Shown one piece after another: positions 21,923-33,776 of a stretch of DNA of 64,000 nucleotides. Below the pieces are notes generated by a model. It had not been told where the DNA came from. It saw only the letters and a program-made list of their open reading frames with translations, and did no database searches. The first letter of the stretch is position 1; every line of letters starts with the position of its first letter. Origin of the DNA: Hysterium pulicare CBS 123377. Taxonomy: Eukaryota; Ascomycota; Dothideomycetes; Hysteriales; Hysteriaceae. Location of the stretch: NCBI GenBank assembly GCA_000467715.1, contig AJFK01000311.1, positions 1 to 64,000 on the forward strand. Reading direction: 5' to 3'. Made by a program: the position numbers and the translations under genes.

Positions 21923-22867
21923 TACTTTCCTGCCGGGATGAAGAATACAGTTAGAGAGACGACAAATAATGGTCGATTAGCTAGTCAACGTCCAGCGCTG
22001 CCACAAACAGCCATGCACCGCGCCTAGCCGAGATATAGGACATTGTGATGGGTGATGTTGTGGTGTTTTGATGTTGTGTACTTCTAGTATCCGGGTGATT
22101 GGAGGAGGTGGGGAAGCTTCTTTTTGTGTTGGCCAACTTCAACCCCACCGTCTCTCCTTCAACACCATCCTCTACAACTATCTACAAGTTTGGATCTGCT
22201 ATTGAGCATGTCATTGACTCGTCTTTATCTATAAGACAACCGCATTCTATAGTCCCTTCAGCAGCTAAATCTAACATTAGTCCCCCTGACTAGACTCTCT
22301 TGAGATGGCTATCCGAGATGTAGGGTGACGGTAATTTGCCCAGTATAGGTTGAAGAACGTTTAGTTGATTTCTTTTGTCCAAGTTCCTTTGCCTTCATCT
22401 TGTTGGAGTAAACTGTACTTTGATTCTTAGCATCAGTGGAGAGAAGATGGAAAGTGATTATTCCACCAGAGTTTCCCTACACAGGTTACTCAAGTGGAGC
22501 CGAGCCGCATCTGAACTCTCATCGTTGGCGATTTGACCGTTTCTGCAATATGAATCGCTCTTCGTACTACAGTGACTCCCTTCCAGTTTGGTCTCTGATC
22601 AAAGTCGTAGGCAATTCCATACTTTCGTGCAAACGTCTAGCCCTCATGATAAGGCACAAAGCCCTAGAAGACCCGACTAACATTCACTGACGAGATACTT
22701 TACGAGTGAAGACAAGTACTCTTCTGCGACTTGACCGCCTTTTTCATCCAACGTTGAGAATAACACCATCACCGTTATCATGCGCACCACCATCGCAACT
22801 GCCCAAAGCTTCATACAGCTACCTCGTTCACGCTCTGTCTTTTGTCCCACAGCCTACGAGCACGAAA
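21923..22867. promoter_or_regulatory. Shared upstream region, NPR3 and cyclin-like gene
   Basis: A 945-bp divergent intergenic region. It holds C/T-rich stretches near 22130-22200 and 22790-22860 but no gene I can support. Confidence 0.45.
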
Positions 22868-23702
22868 ATGGACACTCCATCTGAAGCCTTCTCCCCACCA
22901 GCGAAGGCTCCAGAGCAAGCAGAAGCAACTCTACCCTCACCACCCCAAACGCAAGACACAGAACAGGTTAGACGTCACTCTTCTGAAATGTTTGCTCGCG
23001 TAAGTCAGCATAATAGGACCGTTCTCTCAGAATTCAAGTCGTACTGATAATGCTCTTCTTCGCCTTAGCTAGGCACCTTCATTCACCTAACTACCACTCG
23101 CACCCTTGACCTCTTTCTGCTAAGGAATGAAGACTCCGACTTATTACCCGCAGCACTCCCGAACTATCTCCCACAATTTCTCAAACCCCCCAAACAGATT
23201 CTAGAGTGGACGGAATACGTTCTAAACTGCTTACGGAAGAAGAAGGACCACTCGACAGACATTGTTCCCCTGGCCTTATTCCTGATGTATAGATTCAGGA
23301 AAGTGGACGAAGAAGCGGAGTTCGATGTGCGCAGTGTGGGAAGATGGATGTGTGTTGCACTGATGGTAGCTTGTAAGTGTATGTGAAACGAGCATACATA
23401 GGCCCAGTGCTGCATTTTCGAGCAGGCTGGTCGGATCAGGCCTACCGGTGCAATCTATCTACCGGAAGCTCTTGTTTGACCCTGCTAACGTCTTCTTTCG
23501 ATCTGATATAGGGCTACAGGAGACCGCTTATACCCTTGATCATTGGTCGTTTTGGAGCGGTCTGCCGAAAGATGCTCTCCGCAAAGGCGAACGAAATTTC
23601 CTCAACTATATCGGGCATAACGTTTGGGTGAAAGGAATGGAATTCCTAGGATTCATTACGCAGATTGAGGAGTTGGACAGGTATCTTTTGAAAGTGTCAT
23701 GA
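22868..23702 (+). CDS. Small cyclin-like protein
   Basis: Predicted exons 22868-22999, 23069-23372 and 23512-23702; 208 aa. Splice sites are good (GTAAGT/CCTTAG and GTAAGT/GATATAG with a GCTAAC branch) and frames are kept. The first 45 residues are Pro/Glu-rich. From about residue 48 the sequence has the order of a Pho80/Pcl-like cyclin box: a hydrophobic helix with LVPLALFLMYRFRK-type spacing (IVPLALFLMYRF), RWMCVALMVA, then TLDHWSFWSGLPKDAL and GERNFLNYIGHNVWV, which resembles the box helix after the HY(T)N motif. If right, it would bind a cyclin-dependent kinase. The match is by pattern only; identity of the partner is unknown. Confidence 0.65.
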
Positions 23703-24276
23703 ATTTTGATTGGCAGGAAAACAGGGAGCAATCACATGGCTACGGTCAAATAGGCTGACCCTCGGGTGATGGGTCAATAGACTCTAGCGAACAAGAAGTT
23801 TCTAACTTGGGGAATCGGTGGGAGAGTCTTTGGGCTCTGTTGTTTTAGAGGTACTGGCATTTTGTTGCCAGATATCTTGAGTTGAGGCAGAATGGAAAAT
23901 GTGTTTCATAACAATAGGTATTCCAAGTTTTTGGACTTGTGGAGAAGTTAATTATATGGAGGTTTTGCCCAATACTAACACTATGCTAATATCTACCGCG
24001 TGCGAAGTTACCAATATCGGTATGAAAATCCGTGTACGCGTCCTGGGTATCAAATATGAATCAGGGGTCAGACGAAGAATTAGATCAATTGGGCGCATAG
24101 TTGGGGGGAGAGGCAATGAAGCCCTCTAAATTCTCTACTTTACAGATTTGGGTGGTTTTGTAAGTAAACCAAATGTACAGTCTATGTACCCTTCGATGAA
24201 GCACGTAGCCCTCCACATATGCAAATATGCAAACTCAAGCGGTATCTCGACCTCCAAACGAGCGATCTACTCAACT
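23703..24276. other. Convergent 3' region, cyclin-like gene and carrier
   Basis: 3' UTRs of two convergent genes. Nothing else seen. Confidence 0.45.
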
Positions 24277-25450
24277 TCATTCTCCCCTCATCTTCCTGAA
24301 GAAGTCCATCATACCGGTGAACACGACAAGCAGAATTCCTCCGCCAGGTCCTAATCGTAAGACCTTGGGCAAGAAACCCTTGTAGAGTGCGGCGAAACCC
24401 TCCTCTTTCATGACGGTGCCTAACGCTGGCCACGCCCAATTGTACTTGGGAACTTGGCCCTTGATCTTAGGCGAGTTTTGAATACGGGATTTGACGACAT
24501 CCATAGGCGTGTTGAGCATCGTTCCAACAGTACCACCGATAGAACCCGAAATAAGATCGTTAGTGATCTGACTCTTCTTGTTGGTCGCCTTGGGCAGCAG
24601 CTCCTTGACCTGAAAAATAACACCAAAGTAACCCGCGTTCCACAGTATGTGTCGCCACATGGTACTCTCAAGCCCCTGGTAGAGTGTCAAAAGCCCTTCT
24701 TGTCTGACAATCTTTTGCACACAGTCGAGCATGCCGTTGTATTTGGATGCTTGGGCTCTATCTTGCAGACGAATTTTGACGAGCTCGAAGGGGACGACAA
24801 CGAATGATTCGGTAGCTCCGGCGGAGGCACCAGTGAGAATGGAGAGGGATTGAGTCATTTGCGGCATGCCAAACATTCTGCGATAGGCTTTGCCCCATTC
24901 ATCGTTTGCGGCGAATTTGGTAGCTCTTTTGGGGGCTTCCATAAGGATGGGCGCGCTGATTCCACGGTACAATCTCGAGAAGCTACAGGAAGATGTCAGA
25001 CATGATGCGCAATGCGCAGGAGGATAACTTGTATGTACCCCTCGTTCTTAATGATCTTTCTGAAGCAGTCTGCCATGCCGTTATAGGCTTCTTCGCCTGT
25101 TCCCTTGCCGGTCTGAAGCTGGCTGCTCAATCGTTAGACCGAATTCGAATGCGCCAGCATGTACGACCTTACACTCGAGTCTTCACTACGTCCAATGGGT
25201 ACCTACAGAGCTGTTAATGCTGGAACTAACTCAGTCAATAAGCATGGACTAACATGACAAGAATCTATGGGCAATGCCTCCAATTAGCACCTGTGCAAAT
25301 GTTCGCGACTAACGAATGCCACTCACTTCAGAGACCCCAGCCACGGCACCTGAGCTCTGGTAAGCATGATTTCCAAGAATTGGAGTGCGAGCTGAGGTAC
25401 TTACCAGCCGCGAACTGGTAGAAGAAGGGAAGAGGCTTGTCGGACGACAT
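24277..25450 (-). CDS. Mitochondrial 2-oxodicarboxylate carrier (Odc1/Odc2 type)
   Basis: Inner-membrane carrier of the SLC25 family that exchanges 2-oxoadipate and 2-oxoglutarate, linked to lysine and glutamate metabolism. Exons: 25405-25450, 25327-25349, 25254-25264, 25173-25202, 25039-25122, 24277-24982; 299 aa, the usual length. Three carrier signatures are present: YPLDVVKTRVQ, VPFELVKIRLQ and TPMDVVKSRIQ. ODC-type blocks include SRLYRGISAPILMEAPKRA and FAANDEW. Exons 2 (23 nt) and 3 (11 nt) are micro-exons; every junction keeps frame and rebuilds the family sequence (FAAGAVAGVSEILVMYPLDV spans four exons). Divergent from DNA2 with 451 bp between start codons. Confidence 0.94.
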
Positions 25451-25901
25451 GTTGCTGGCGTCGTGGTTTGGTGAGAGGAGAGGTAGGAGAGGAGGGAGAG
25501 AAGCAAAGGGTTGGCCTTTCACACCGCTGCTGCAGATACCGGGGAAGAGTTGGGGAAATGACTTAGGTAAGGCGGGTGATGGTCGGAGCCCGGGGATTGA
25601 GCTCCAGCATGCAGCGCAACGACTGTCAGTCCGTCGCCTGCAAACCAGCTGGTCGGTTCAGTACATCGCCATCCACCAGACGAATGTGTACCGTCGCTGC
25701 CTGGCCGGTTTCCTTATTGCTACTATCCAGCGTTGCTTCTGCTGAAAATTGCGTGGTAGATGCTCGATCCCACCCCTGCTACTCTGTTCTAAGGCTCACC
25801 ACCTGGGCAGCCTGAGGCTCGTAGAATACACGTGATCCGTGCAAGTGCGTCTCGCGACACCCAAGCGCGCGACGCGTCAGTGCATAAACATCGCGTACAC
25901 T
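25451..25901. promoter_or_regulatory. Divergent promoter of the carrier and DNA2
   Basis: The 451-bp region between two ATGs holds both promoters. No gene seen. No regulatory site I would name with confidence. Confidence 0.5.
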
Positions 25902-28900
25902 ATGTCAACTCGCCAGCAATCTTTCTTCAATCAGGCCAACAACCAGAAGGTGTGTGGCTCTCTGCCTGCTATATTTTCACTTTCAGTCTGATCATCCCAA
26001 CTTACAGCCACGGCCGCAATGGAATCGAAATCGCACCGCAAATAACCCTCCCCAGCCCAACAACACAAACTCCATCACGGGAGAAGTCAAGACAGGCCCT
26101 CCGATAGAACCATCTACCCAAGCGAAGAAGAAGTTGAAAGCCTTTCAATTCATTGAAGGGGCGCCGATGGTCAACAACTTGGAAATGGACAAGGAAAACC
26201 AACTGTTGCAGGCTACGGCGAACGAGACCCCGAAGATACAGGTGCCTCAAAGCGATGGCGGAGGCGTCGAGGGAAAACTGGCCGCCACACCTAAGCTTGT
26301 TCAATCCAAGACATGCCCTCCACCTTCCACGCCAGCAACAAGGCTTCCTTTAGCTGACTTGGTGGGAAACTCGGATGACGCATCCAGACATGCCAAACCT
26401 ATCATGTCTCCACAAGAACAGCTATACTGGCGCGGTGTACAGTCTCCGAGCAGTTCCAATCCTACTACGACTCCAGCTCCGCGGAGAAAGAAGCGCGCTA
26501 GAAGTTCCTCCCCAATTGGCCCATCGCAACCGGAATCCGCTACCAAAGAACCGTTCGATCTCCAGCATATGCATCAAACACTGAAGACACCTCAGGCAGA
26601 TCCCGCGGCCGAGTTATGGAGTCGTTATACTGCAAATACAGGGATTAAGTGTACTCCTACTACAAACAAGACCGTTCCCTTTGCACACTTGATAAATGAA
26701 TCATCACCGCATTCTTCCGCCACTGCCGGGAGTGTCAGTGGTCTTCGAAGATGGGCAAGCTGTGGAGTGGAATGGCCAGTGTCCGGTGCAAAGCGGCGGA
26801 AAACAAGAGGTGGCTTCAAACTCGATAAAGAAGGAGAGGAAGACCTGTTTGGTGCTCCAAGCTCAGAGGCCGCGATGCATGAACCATCGAAACTTCAATC
26901 TATGATTGAGCGAATGAGAGACACTATAACGAAACCATCTGGATTGGCATCTTCCTCCAATCTTCCATCAAGTTCTTCTCCATTGCCGGAGAATGGAGAT
27001 TTGCGTGCGGAAGAGTCCCATTCGCCTCTGCAGAAACATGGTCAAGGACACCGCAAGCAGCCAGAAGAGGAGCGACAGGCGCTCTCTCCGTGCATCGAGG
27101 TTAGCGAGAACATCCATGAGGAACCGTCAAAGCGTTCGTTCTCGTCGGATGAGTTTGGAGATCCAGATCTAGATATTGATATGGTGGAGGCCATTGAGAG
27201 TGCAGAGGGCCCAGCTCAACAACCTGCCAGTATGCGCATCGAGACGGCAATACACTTAGGCTATGTTCCGCAACTTCAGCCTTCAAGGTCCTCTCCAGCC
27301 ACAGCTCTTCCTAAGCAGGACGAGGCCGTGGGTAGTGATGACGAATTTGGACTTGGCGATGAGGATTTCTTCGCTGCCGATATGGAAAATGTTGCTTCGC
27401 TCTATGATAGCAGACCTGACTTGACGCCTTCAGTGGGCCTCGGTTCTCTAAAGGCTGGACTCAAGGATCCCTCACCACCAGCACCTGCTATACCTCCCAT
27501 TATCAATTTGTGTGACGATGATACGTCTGATGAGTTCGGAGGAGATGACATTGATATTGAACAGTTCACAGCTGCGGAAGCAGTGGCGACGCAGCAAACC
27601 ATCAGTGCCAGTGCTGCCAAGGAACTTCCTGTATGTAATTTTCATTCAGATACTCCCGCGAAGTACAATGCTAAGTATTGAAGAGTAAACACGACGCCAG
27701 AGCCATCCAGCGGTATCTCATAACTCGTGTTGATGAGGGGCAGTATGTGAATGCGCGAGGTCATATACTACCAGAAAAAGTATACAATCTCAACCGACGC
27801 ATCCTCTTCTTGTACTAATCATTTGGTAGGTCCTCCTTGTTGAAGACGAGAAGACGAAGTTATTCAATGCCATAACTCTCCGGCAAGCCTGGTATGACAC
27901 TCCATGCACTCCCGGTTCGTTTGTCCACGTCATAGGCGAATTCACGTCGACTGGACAATGCCTAATTGATGATGCGAATAACATGCTTATTTTGCACCCG
28001 GATCATCTGATCTCTGCAACCGTCGTTGCTGATTCATTTGGTTGCATGCGTCGTGCCGTATTGCAAGATCGTGTCAAAGCCACAAGCAAGGCGAATGCCC
28101 CGATGCTTTATGGTACTCTTTTGCATGAGTTATTCCAGGAGGCTATGAAAGCAAACCGATGGGACTCCGAGTGGCTCCATGAGACCATCCAGAAGATACT
28201 CCCAAGTAAATATGAGACTATTTTGGAGATTGGTTACACTTGCGAGTATGTCACAGATCATCTTAAAAGCAAGATCCCAGAACTCCAAGCATGGGCTGAG
28301 ATTTTTGTCCGCGTAGAACCAAGGGTAAGTCTTACTCTTGTCACTATAGAGAACGTGACTAACTCGCAAACAGGATGACGCCACTGTCAAGGAGAGGAAC
28401 GGAAAACAATCGCTAATGAGCATCAATAAGCTTTTAGATGTTGAAGAACACGTTTGGTCGCCTCGATATGGCCTTAAAGGAAACATCGATGCCACGGTGC
28501 AAGTCGTCATGCAGGATGATACCGGCGAACGCGTTCTCACCGTCCCCTTCGAAGTCAAAACCGGGAAAAACTCTTCGAACGCAGCGCACGTAGCCCAGAC
28601 AGCTTTGTACAATCTGTTATTATCTAATCGCTATGGTAAGTCCCTTTGCCTGTTTGCGGACTTCGCTCATGATTCAGATGTTGATGTAGCATACGGCATC
28701 TTGTACTACCTCGAAACCTCTGATATCAGCCGCATACCCACGGTACGGAATGAGATTATACATATGATCATAAAGCGCAATGAGCTCGCTTGCTATGTTC
28801 GGGATCGTATTGAACTACCTCCAATGCTCAAGCAGGACTTCAAGTGTCAAAAATGCTATGCGCAGGAACCATGCTTCCTTTACAATAAACTCGTCGAAGA

Positions 28901-31334
28901 CGAGAATGGTGAATTGCTGAACAAAAAGGCGAAGGAGAAGTATGACGAGTTGGTTCGAAACCTGAAGCCTTTAGATCAACAATTCATGAAGAAGTGGGAT
29001 TCACTTTTGACGAAAGAAGAATCTGACATGATGAAATTTCGGAGGGAATTATGGACAATGCTCAGCACTGAGCGCGAAAAACTGGGACGATGTTTCTCGA
29101 ACGTCATCCTCGATCCTGGATCAGCATCCGAGCAACAAGATGGTTCGAAGATTAACCGCTACAGCTATACTTTTATAAAACAAAAACCGAAAGCAGGCTT
29201 CTCATTCATGGAATCGCAGCTTATCATTGGGGAACCAATAGTTATCTCCGACGAAAAAGGCCATTTCGCCCTGGCAAATGGATATGTCACCAATGTCCGG
29301 AAACGACGCATCACTGTTGCTGTAGACAGACGGCTTCACAATGCACGCACTAAACTCCCTGGTTTTCATTCGCAAAATAACCAGGTGTTTACCGGCATAA
29401 TGGAGGTAGCCAAGGAGGGAGCCAAGGAGGGAGCTTCGGATGCAACATCGCAGCAAACGAACGACAACTCACTCCTCTATCGTCTTGATAAAGATGAGTT
29501 CAGCAACGGCATGGCGGTGCCTCGCAATAATCTCATTCAGATTATGGACGACAATGTGTTTCGAGCAAGAGAGCTTAGGTCTCTCATTGTTGATGAGGAT
29601 ACACCATTCTTCAGCTCTAGCCCGAGCGCGTGTTTTTCCCCAAGCCAATCCACCCAGATGGCCATGAATCCGGATCAACGGGCTGCAGTCGAGAAAGTCA
29701 TGTCAGCACAGGATTATGCACTTGTCCTTGGCATGCCTGGCACTGGAAAGACAACAACCATTGCACATATCATTCGAGCCCTTGTCGCCAAGGGCAAAAG
29801 CGTATTGCTGACTTCATATACTCATACTGCTGTCGACAACATTCTTCTGAAGATTCGTAACGACAATATCGGAATCCTGCGCCTAGGTGCGTCAGCAAAA
29901 ATTCATCCAGAAGTTCACGAATTCGCTACTCTCGCTGTAGAACCAAAACAGAGTCTCGAGGAGCTTGAGCGGTCTTGGATGAAACCGCCGGTTGTAGCGA
30001 CAACGTGTCTCGCCATTGGGCATCCACTCTTTGGCCAGCGGACCTTCGACTATTGCATAGTGGATGAAGCATCTCAAATCACTCTTCCTGTTTGTCTAGG
30101 CCCCATTCGCATGGCCAAAACCTTCATCCTAGTGGGCGATCATCACCAACTTCCTCCTCTGGTCCAGAATAAGGAAGCTGCAGCAAATGGCTTGGACATA
30201 TCCCTCTTCATGCATCTTTGCGAAAGACATCCGCAAGCTGTGGTGTCGCTTGAGCACCAGTATCGCATGTGCGCAGATATCATGTTGCTTTCAAACACTT
30301 TCATCTATTCAGGCCGACTTAAATGCGGTACCGACGCTGTGGCAAATCGCAAACTATCCATGCCCAACCTTCATGGACTTGTGAAGCACCATCGCCGAGT
30401 TACCATAACGTACCAACCTACCCAGTCTCACAATGTTTGCCCTGGACCCACTACTTCGGTATGCTGGCTATCCCGTGCACTTGAACCCAGTGCGACAGTG
30501 CTTTTCCTTAACACAGATAATATCTCTCCATCACTAGAGACGGTCGCCGGTTCCCGGATCACGAACGCCTTCGAGTCTCGCATTGTCACCCATCTTACCT
30601 CAGCGCTACTCACAATTGGCATCTCCGCATCTGATATTGGCATTATAGCTTTCTATCGCTCACAGCTTGCACTACTTCGCTCATCCCTCCAACACGCGCA
30701 CACACAACCCCAAGGGACCGAGAAGGCGGCCCCACAAGCAGATCAGCTAGCGGCGGCTGTTGAACTCCATACCGCAGATAAATTCCAGGGCCGTGACAAA
30801 GAAGTAATTCTTGTTAGTTGTGTCCGCAGCAATGGGAATGGTGTTGTTGGTGATTTGCTGAAGGACCATCGGCGCGTAAATGTGGCACTTACGAGAGCGA
30901 GATCAAAACTGATCATCGTTGGCAGCGCGCAGACCTTATCTGGCAATGAACTTTTGAGGGGATTGGTGGGCTTATGTGAAGAGAAAGGATGGATGTTCAA
31001 CCTTGCGTCTGACAATGTTGAAGGGCATATCTTCGAAGAGGGATGGACTCAGCCAAGTGGGCGAACACCGACTTCTACGAGAAAGAAAGCAGGCACACCA
31101 TCCGTCAGTCCAGCGAAGAGAAAAGCGTTGGGTGACGTGACGATGACTGGGAGTGCAAACGTGGGCAAGAAGAGGGAGACGACCAAGTCCACGTCCAAAA
31201 CACCATCGTCAAGCCCCGAAGTGATGCGGACAGGGAGGAAGAGCAGAAGTCCGGAGAAGATATTTAGGGCGGGAAAGAAAGCTTTGTTGGAGAGCAGGCC
31301 GGTTATGAGAGATGTTTTCCATAACGCCATGTAG
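25902..31334 (+). CDS. DNA2: DNA replication helicase/nuclease Dna2
   Basis: Essential nuclease-helicase that trims long Okazaki flaps and resects double-strand breaks. Exons: 25902-25949, 26008-27630, 27684-27746, 27830-28324, 28374-31334; 1729 aa. The first 560 residues are disordered with a PIP-like start (QQSFFNQ, compare QxxhxxFF). The RecB-type nuclease has Asp782 (KGNIDATV) and Glu803-x-Lys805 (PFEVKTGK); the iron-sulfur cluster cysteines are Cys650, Cys901, Cys904 and Cys910. The SF1 helicase has Walker A GMPGTGKTT (from 1196), Walker B VDEAS (Asp1307), GDHHQLPP, HQYRM, DKFQGRDKE and NVALTRAR. All catalytic residues are present. A basic Ser/Thr tail ends the protein. The first intron follows codon 16. 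Confidence 0.96.
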
Positions 31335-31969
31335 CATAGGGGCCGGGCATCTTACGGATTGCAGATGATTTTGAAATTTTCATAGACATTTTGCGTACAG
31401 CTTGGGGCTGGTTTGATTGATAGTTTTGCTTGTTCTTTTCTTGGTAGTTTGCGACGTCTAGATCATACAAGAAGAAACTCGATGCTTTGTTTAGCACACG
31501 GCTGTTCTCTCCGCTAAGATGTTCGCCGTTCAGGTGCGCCGGAAGGTACTCATAGGGTATAGAGGTTGCTAAAGTAGCTAGATGGCGAAAACACGGAGCC
31601 TGCGCAGGAAGGCGTTTAAGGCTGGAGTATATCGCCGGGTAAGGATTGCCCGCTCTCTTGTGATGTTGTCAGAGGAAATCAATTTGCGGATGGGTAAAGT
31701 AAGGCAGAGCTCTGGATGCTTATGAGAACGATAGTGATCGTCATCACACTTTGCACTGTTTGCCCTTTACATGACGAAGCATACATGAAAAGCTTTGTTT
31801 GACGCGGCTTACCTGCAATGCCTACTGCCAGCTATGTTCCAGTGTGAAGTCATGTGATTCATTCACCGCTCCTTCCATGCATTGGTCTTGATGTCTTGCA
31901 CAGTTACAGTTGCTGTGGCATGTCAATTCCAAAAAGGGTATTTGAACAACCCGAGCCGACATATATACC
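31335..31969. other. DNA2 to TEX1 intergenic
   Basis: DNA2 3' UTR and the promoter of the WD40 gene. No gene seen. Confidence 0.5.
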
Positions 31970-33354
31970 ATGGCGAATGCAGCAAGCAAGCAATATCACC
32001 GGAGACAAAAGACCGACGAAAGCGAAAAGGCATGGAAGACAATGCAGGCAACCAGTGATGGTCGAGATGAAGTTGGGAACGGGGTTGATGTTGAGCCTCA
32101 AAGTCCTGGCGCAGATCGGAGCGGAAATCTCCGTGAACATTGGGACTCTCCAACGGATCTTTGTGGAGCACCTCCATCCCCATCCCCAACAGCGTCGCTT
32201 ACCCGAGTCGAATCTTTTGTGTCCAACAGCAGTGTCGAGGTGATAGGCACCGACAACGCCTTGCCGGAAAATCTCGCATCGGTCTTGCGAGCTGCAATGG
32301 CTCCGCCAACCCGTGCTCGGTCTCTTGCAAGAGCCGCATTCCCTTCCACATTTTCAAAGCTCAAGACCTCAACGTATAGCGACACCCCACGACCGTCCTC
32401 AACACACAATGTTCGAACCTTATCGTGGAATGCTGCTGGCACTTTGATTGCGACCGGCGCTCACGACCGGACCTTGAGGATATGGAATCCGGAGAAGACG
32501 CAAGCGAAGTATTCGACCGAGTTACGAGGGCATGGCGGCAGTGTCGAGCGGGTCTCCTTCCATCCGATCAATGAAACGGAATTGGCAAGCTGTGGGTCAG
32601 ACGGTACCGTCCGGTTTTGGGATGTAAGATCGAAAGCAAGCGTTGGAGAGGTGAAAGTGAATGGAGAAGCCTTATACTTAACGTGGAGGCCTGATGGGCG
32701 TGAAATTGTTGCCGGTACAAAGGTGAGTTTAGGGCGGAGAATCCATGTGCATATTTGTTGCTCTTCGCCTCTTCTATATACTTTAGGATTTCTCTAACAT
32801 AGGACGAAAAGGACAACATTCTCATCCCCATTTCCCGCTCAATGTTGATCCCAATAGCCGAACACAGGCAAAACGTTCAGACAAATCAATGCGTCTTCAA
32901 CTGGTCCGGAACCCAACTTTACGTCACAGACGGAGACGGCTGCGTCAAAATTCTCCGCTATCCTTCCTTCGATCACGCCTACACACTGAGCGCTCACACC
33001 TCGTCTTGTCGCTCCGTTTCGATGTCACCAAGTGGAACACATCTCGCAATCGGCGGTAGTGACGCCCTTGTCTCGCTATGGGATACCCAGGAATGGATCT
33101 GCATGCGGACACTGGAGGAGATGAGTGGTGCGGCAACGAGCGTTGATTTCTCTTTCGATGGTAGTTATGTGGTTGCCGGATCAGACGAAGGCAACCGGCT
33201 CTCGATTGCCCATACGGAAACGGGCGAATATGTGTATCACTTCGATACCACATATCCAGCTGCTCATGTAGCATGGCACCCGTGCCGCTACGTGTTGGCG
33301 TACTCTGCCGAGGCTCAGGGACTCAAGATTGTGGGTGGTATCGGAGGTTTGTAA
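31970..33354 (+). CDS. TEX1: THO complex subunit, Tex1/THOC3-like WD40 protein
   Basis: WD40 propeller subunit of the THO/TREX complex, which couples transcription to mRNA packaging and export. Exons 31970-32722 and 32803-33354; 434 aa. Repeats begin near residue 145 (VRTLSWNAAGTLIATGAHDRTLRIW) and include HGGSVERVSFHP, SDGTVRFWDV, WSGTQLYVTDGDG, HTSSCRSVSMSPSG and AATSVDFSFDG. The 80-nt intron joins AGTK to DEKDNILIPI. ATG 31970 has a strong context (ACCATGG) and gives a disordered 109-residue extension; ATG 32297 (MAPPTRARS) matches the N-terminus usual for the family and could be the main start. Confidence 0.88.
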
Positions 33355-33776
33355 TTTCCTTAAATGAAGCAAATCATGGCGTTGGCAGTGCTAGGTATAT
33401 TGGTTTTGATACCCCTGTTTTTCCCTATGTCATGTACGACCGGTTTCGCATCAGGATGGCGTTGCATCAGGCATTCGACTATTGGGCTTGGAAAGGCTAT
33501 GCATGCAGTTCTTGCTAGTGTTATAGGACTACTATCCGACGTGTTGAAGGTCAATCAAGTGTCTACTTATTGTTCAGAATGTCAACCCCTGGTGGATTAA
33601 TCAGCAAGCAAGGGTGCGGTAATTGACTTTCGGGCGTCTTTACACCGATGATGACCTCACGAACTAATGACTCGCCATACAAAAGGTCTGGCACGCGATG
33701 GCTCTGCGAGAGTGTGCGTTATCTGAGCAAATAGGTAGGAAATCGACGGAGCAACACTGCCGTACGAGACCCGATA
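33355..33776. other. TEX1 to SDR intergenic
   Basis: About 420 bp with TEX1 3' UTR and SDR promoter. No gene seen. Confidence 0.45.
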
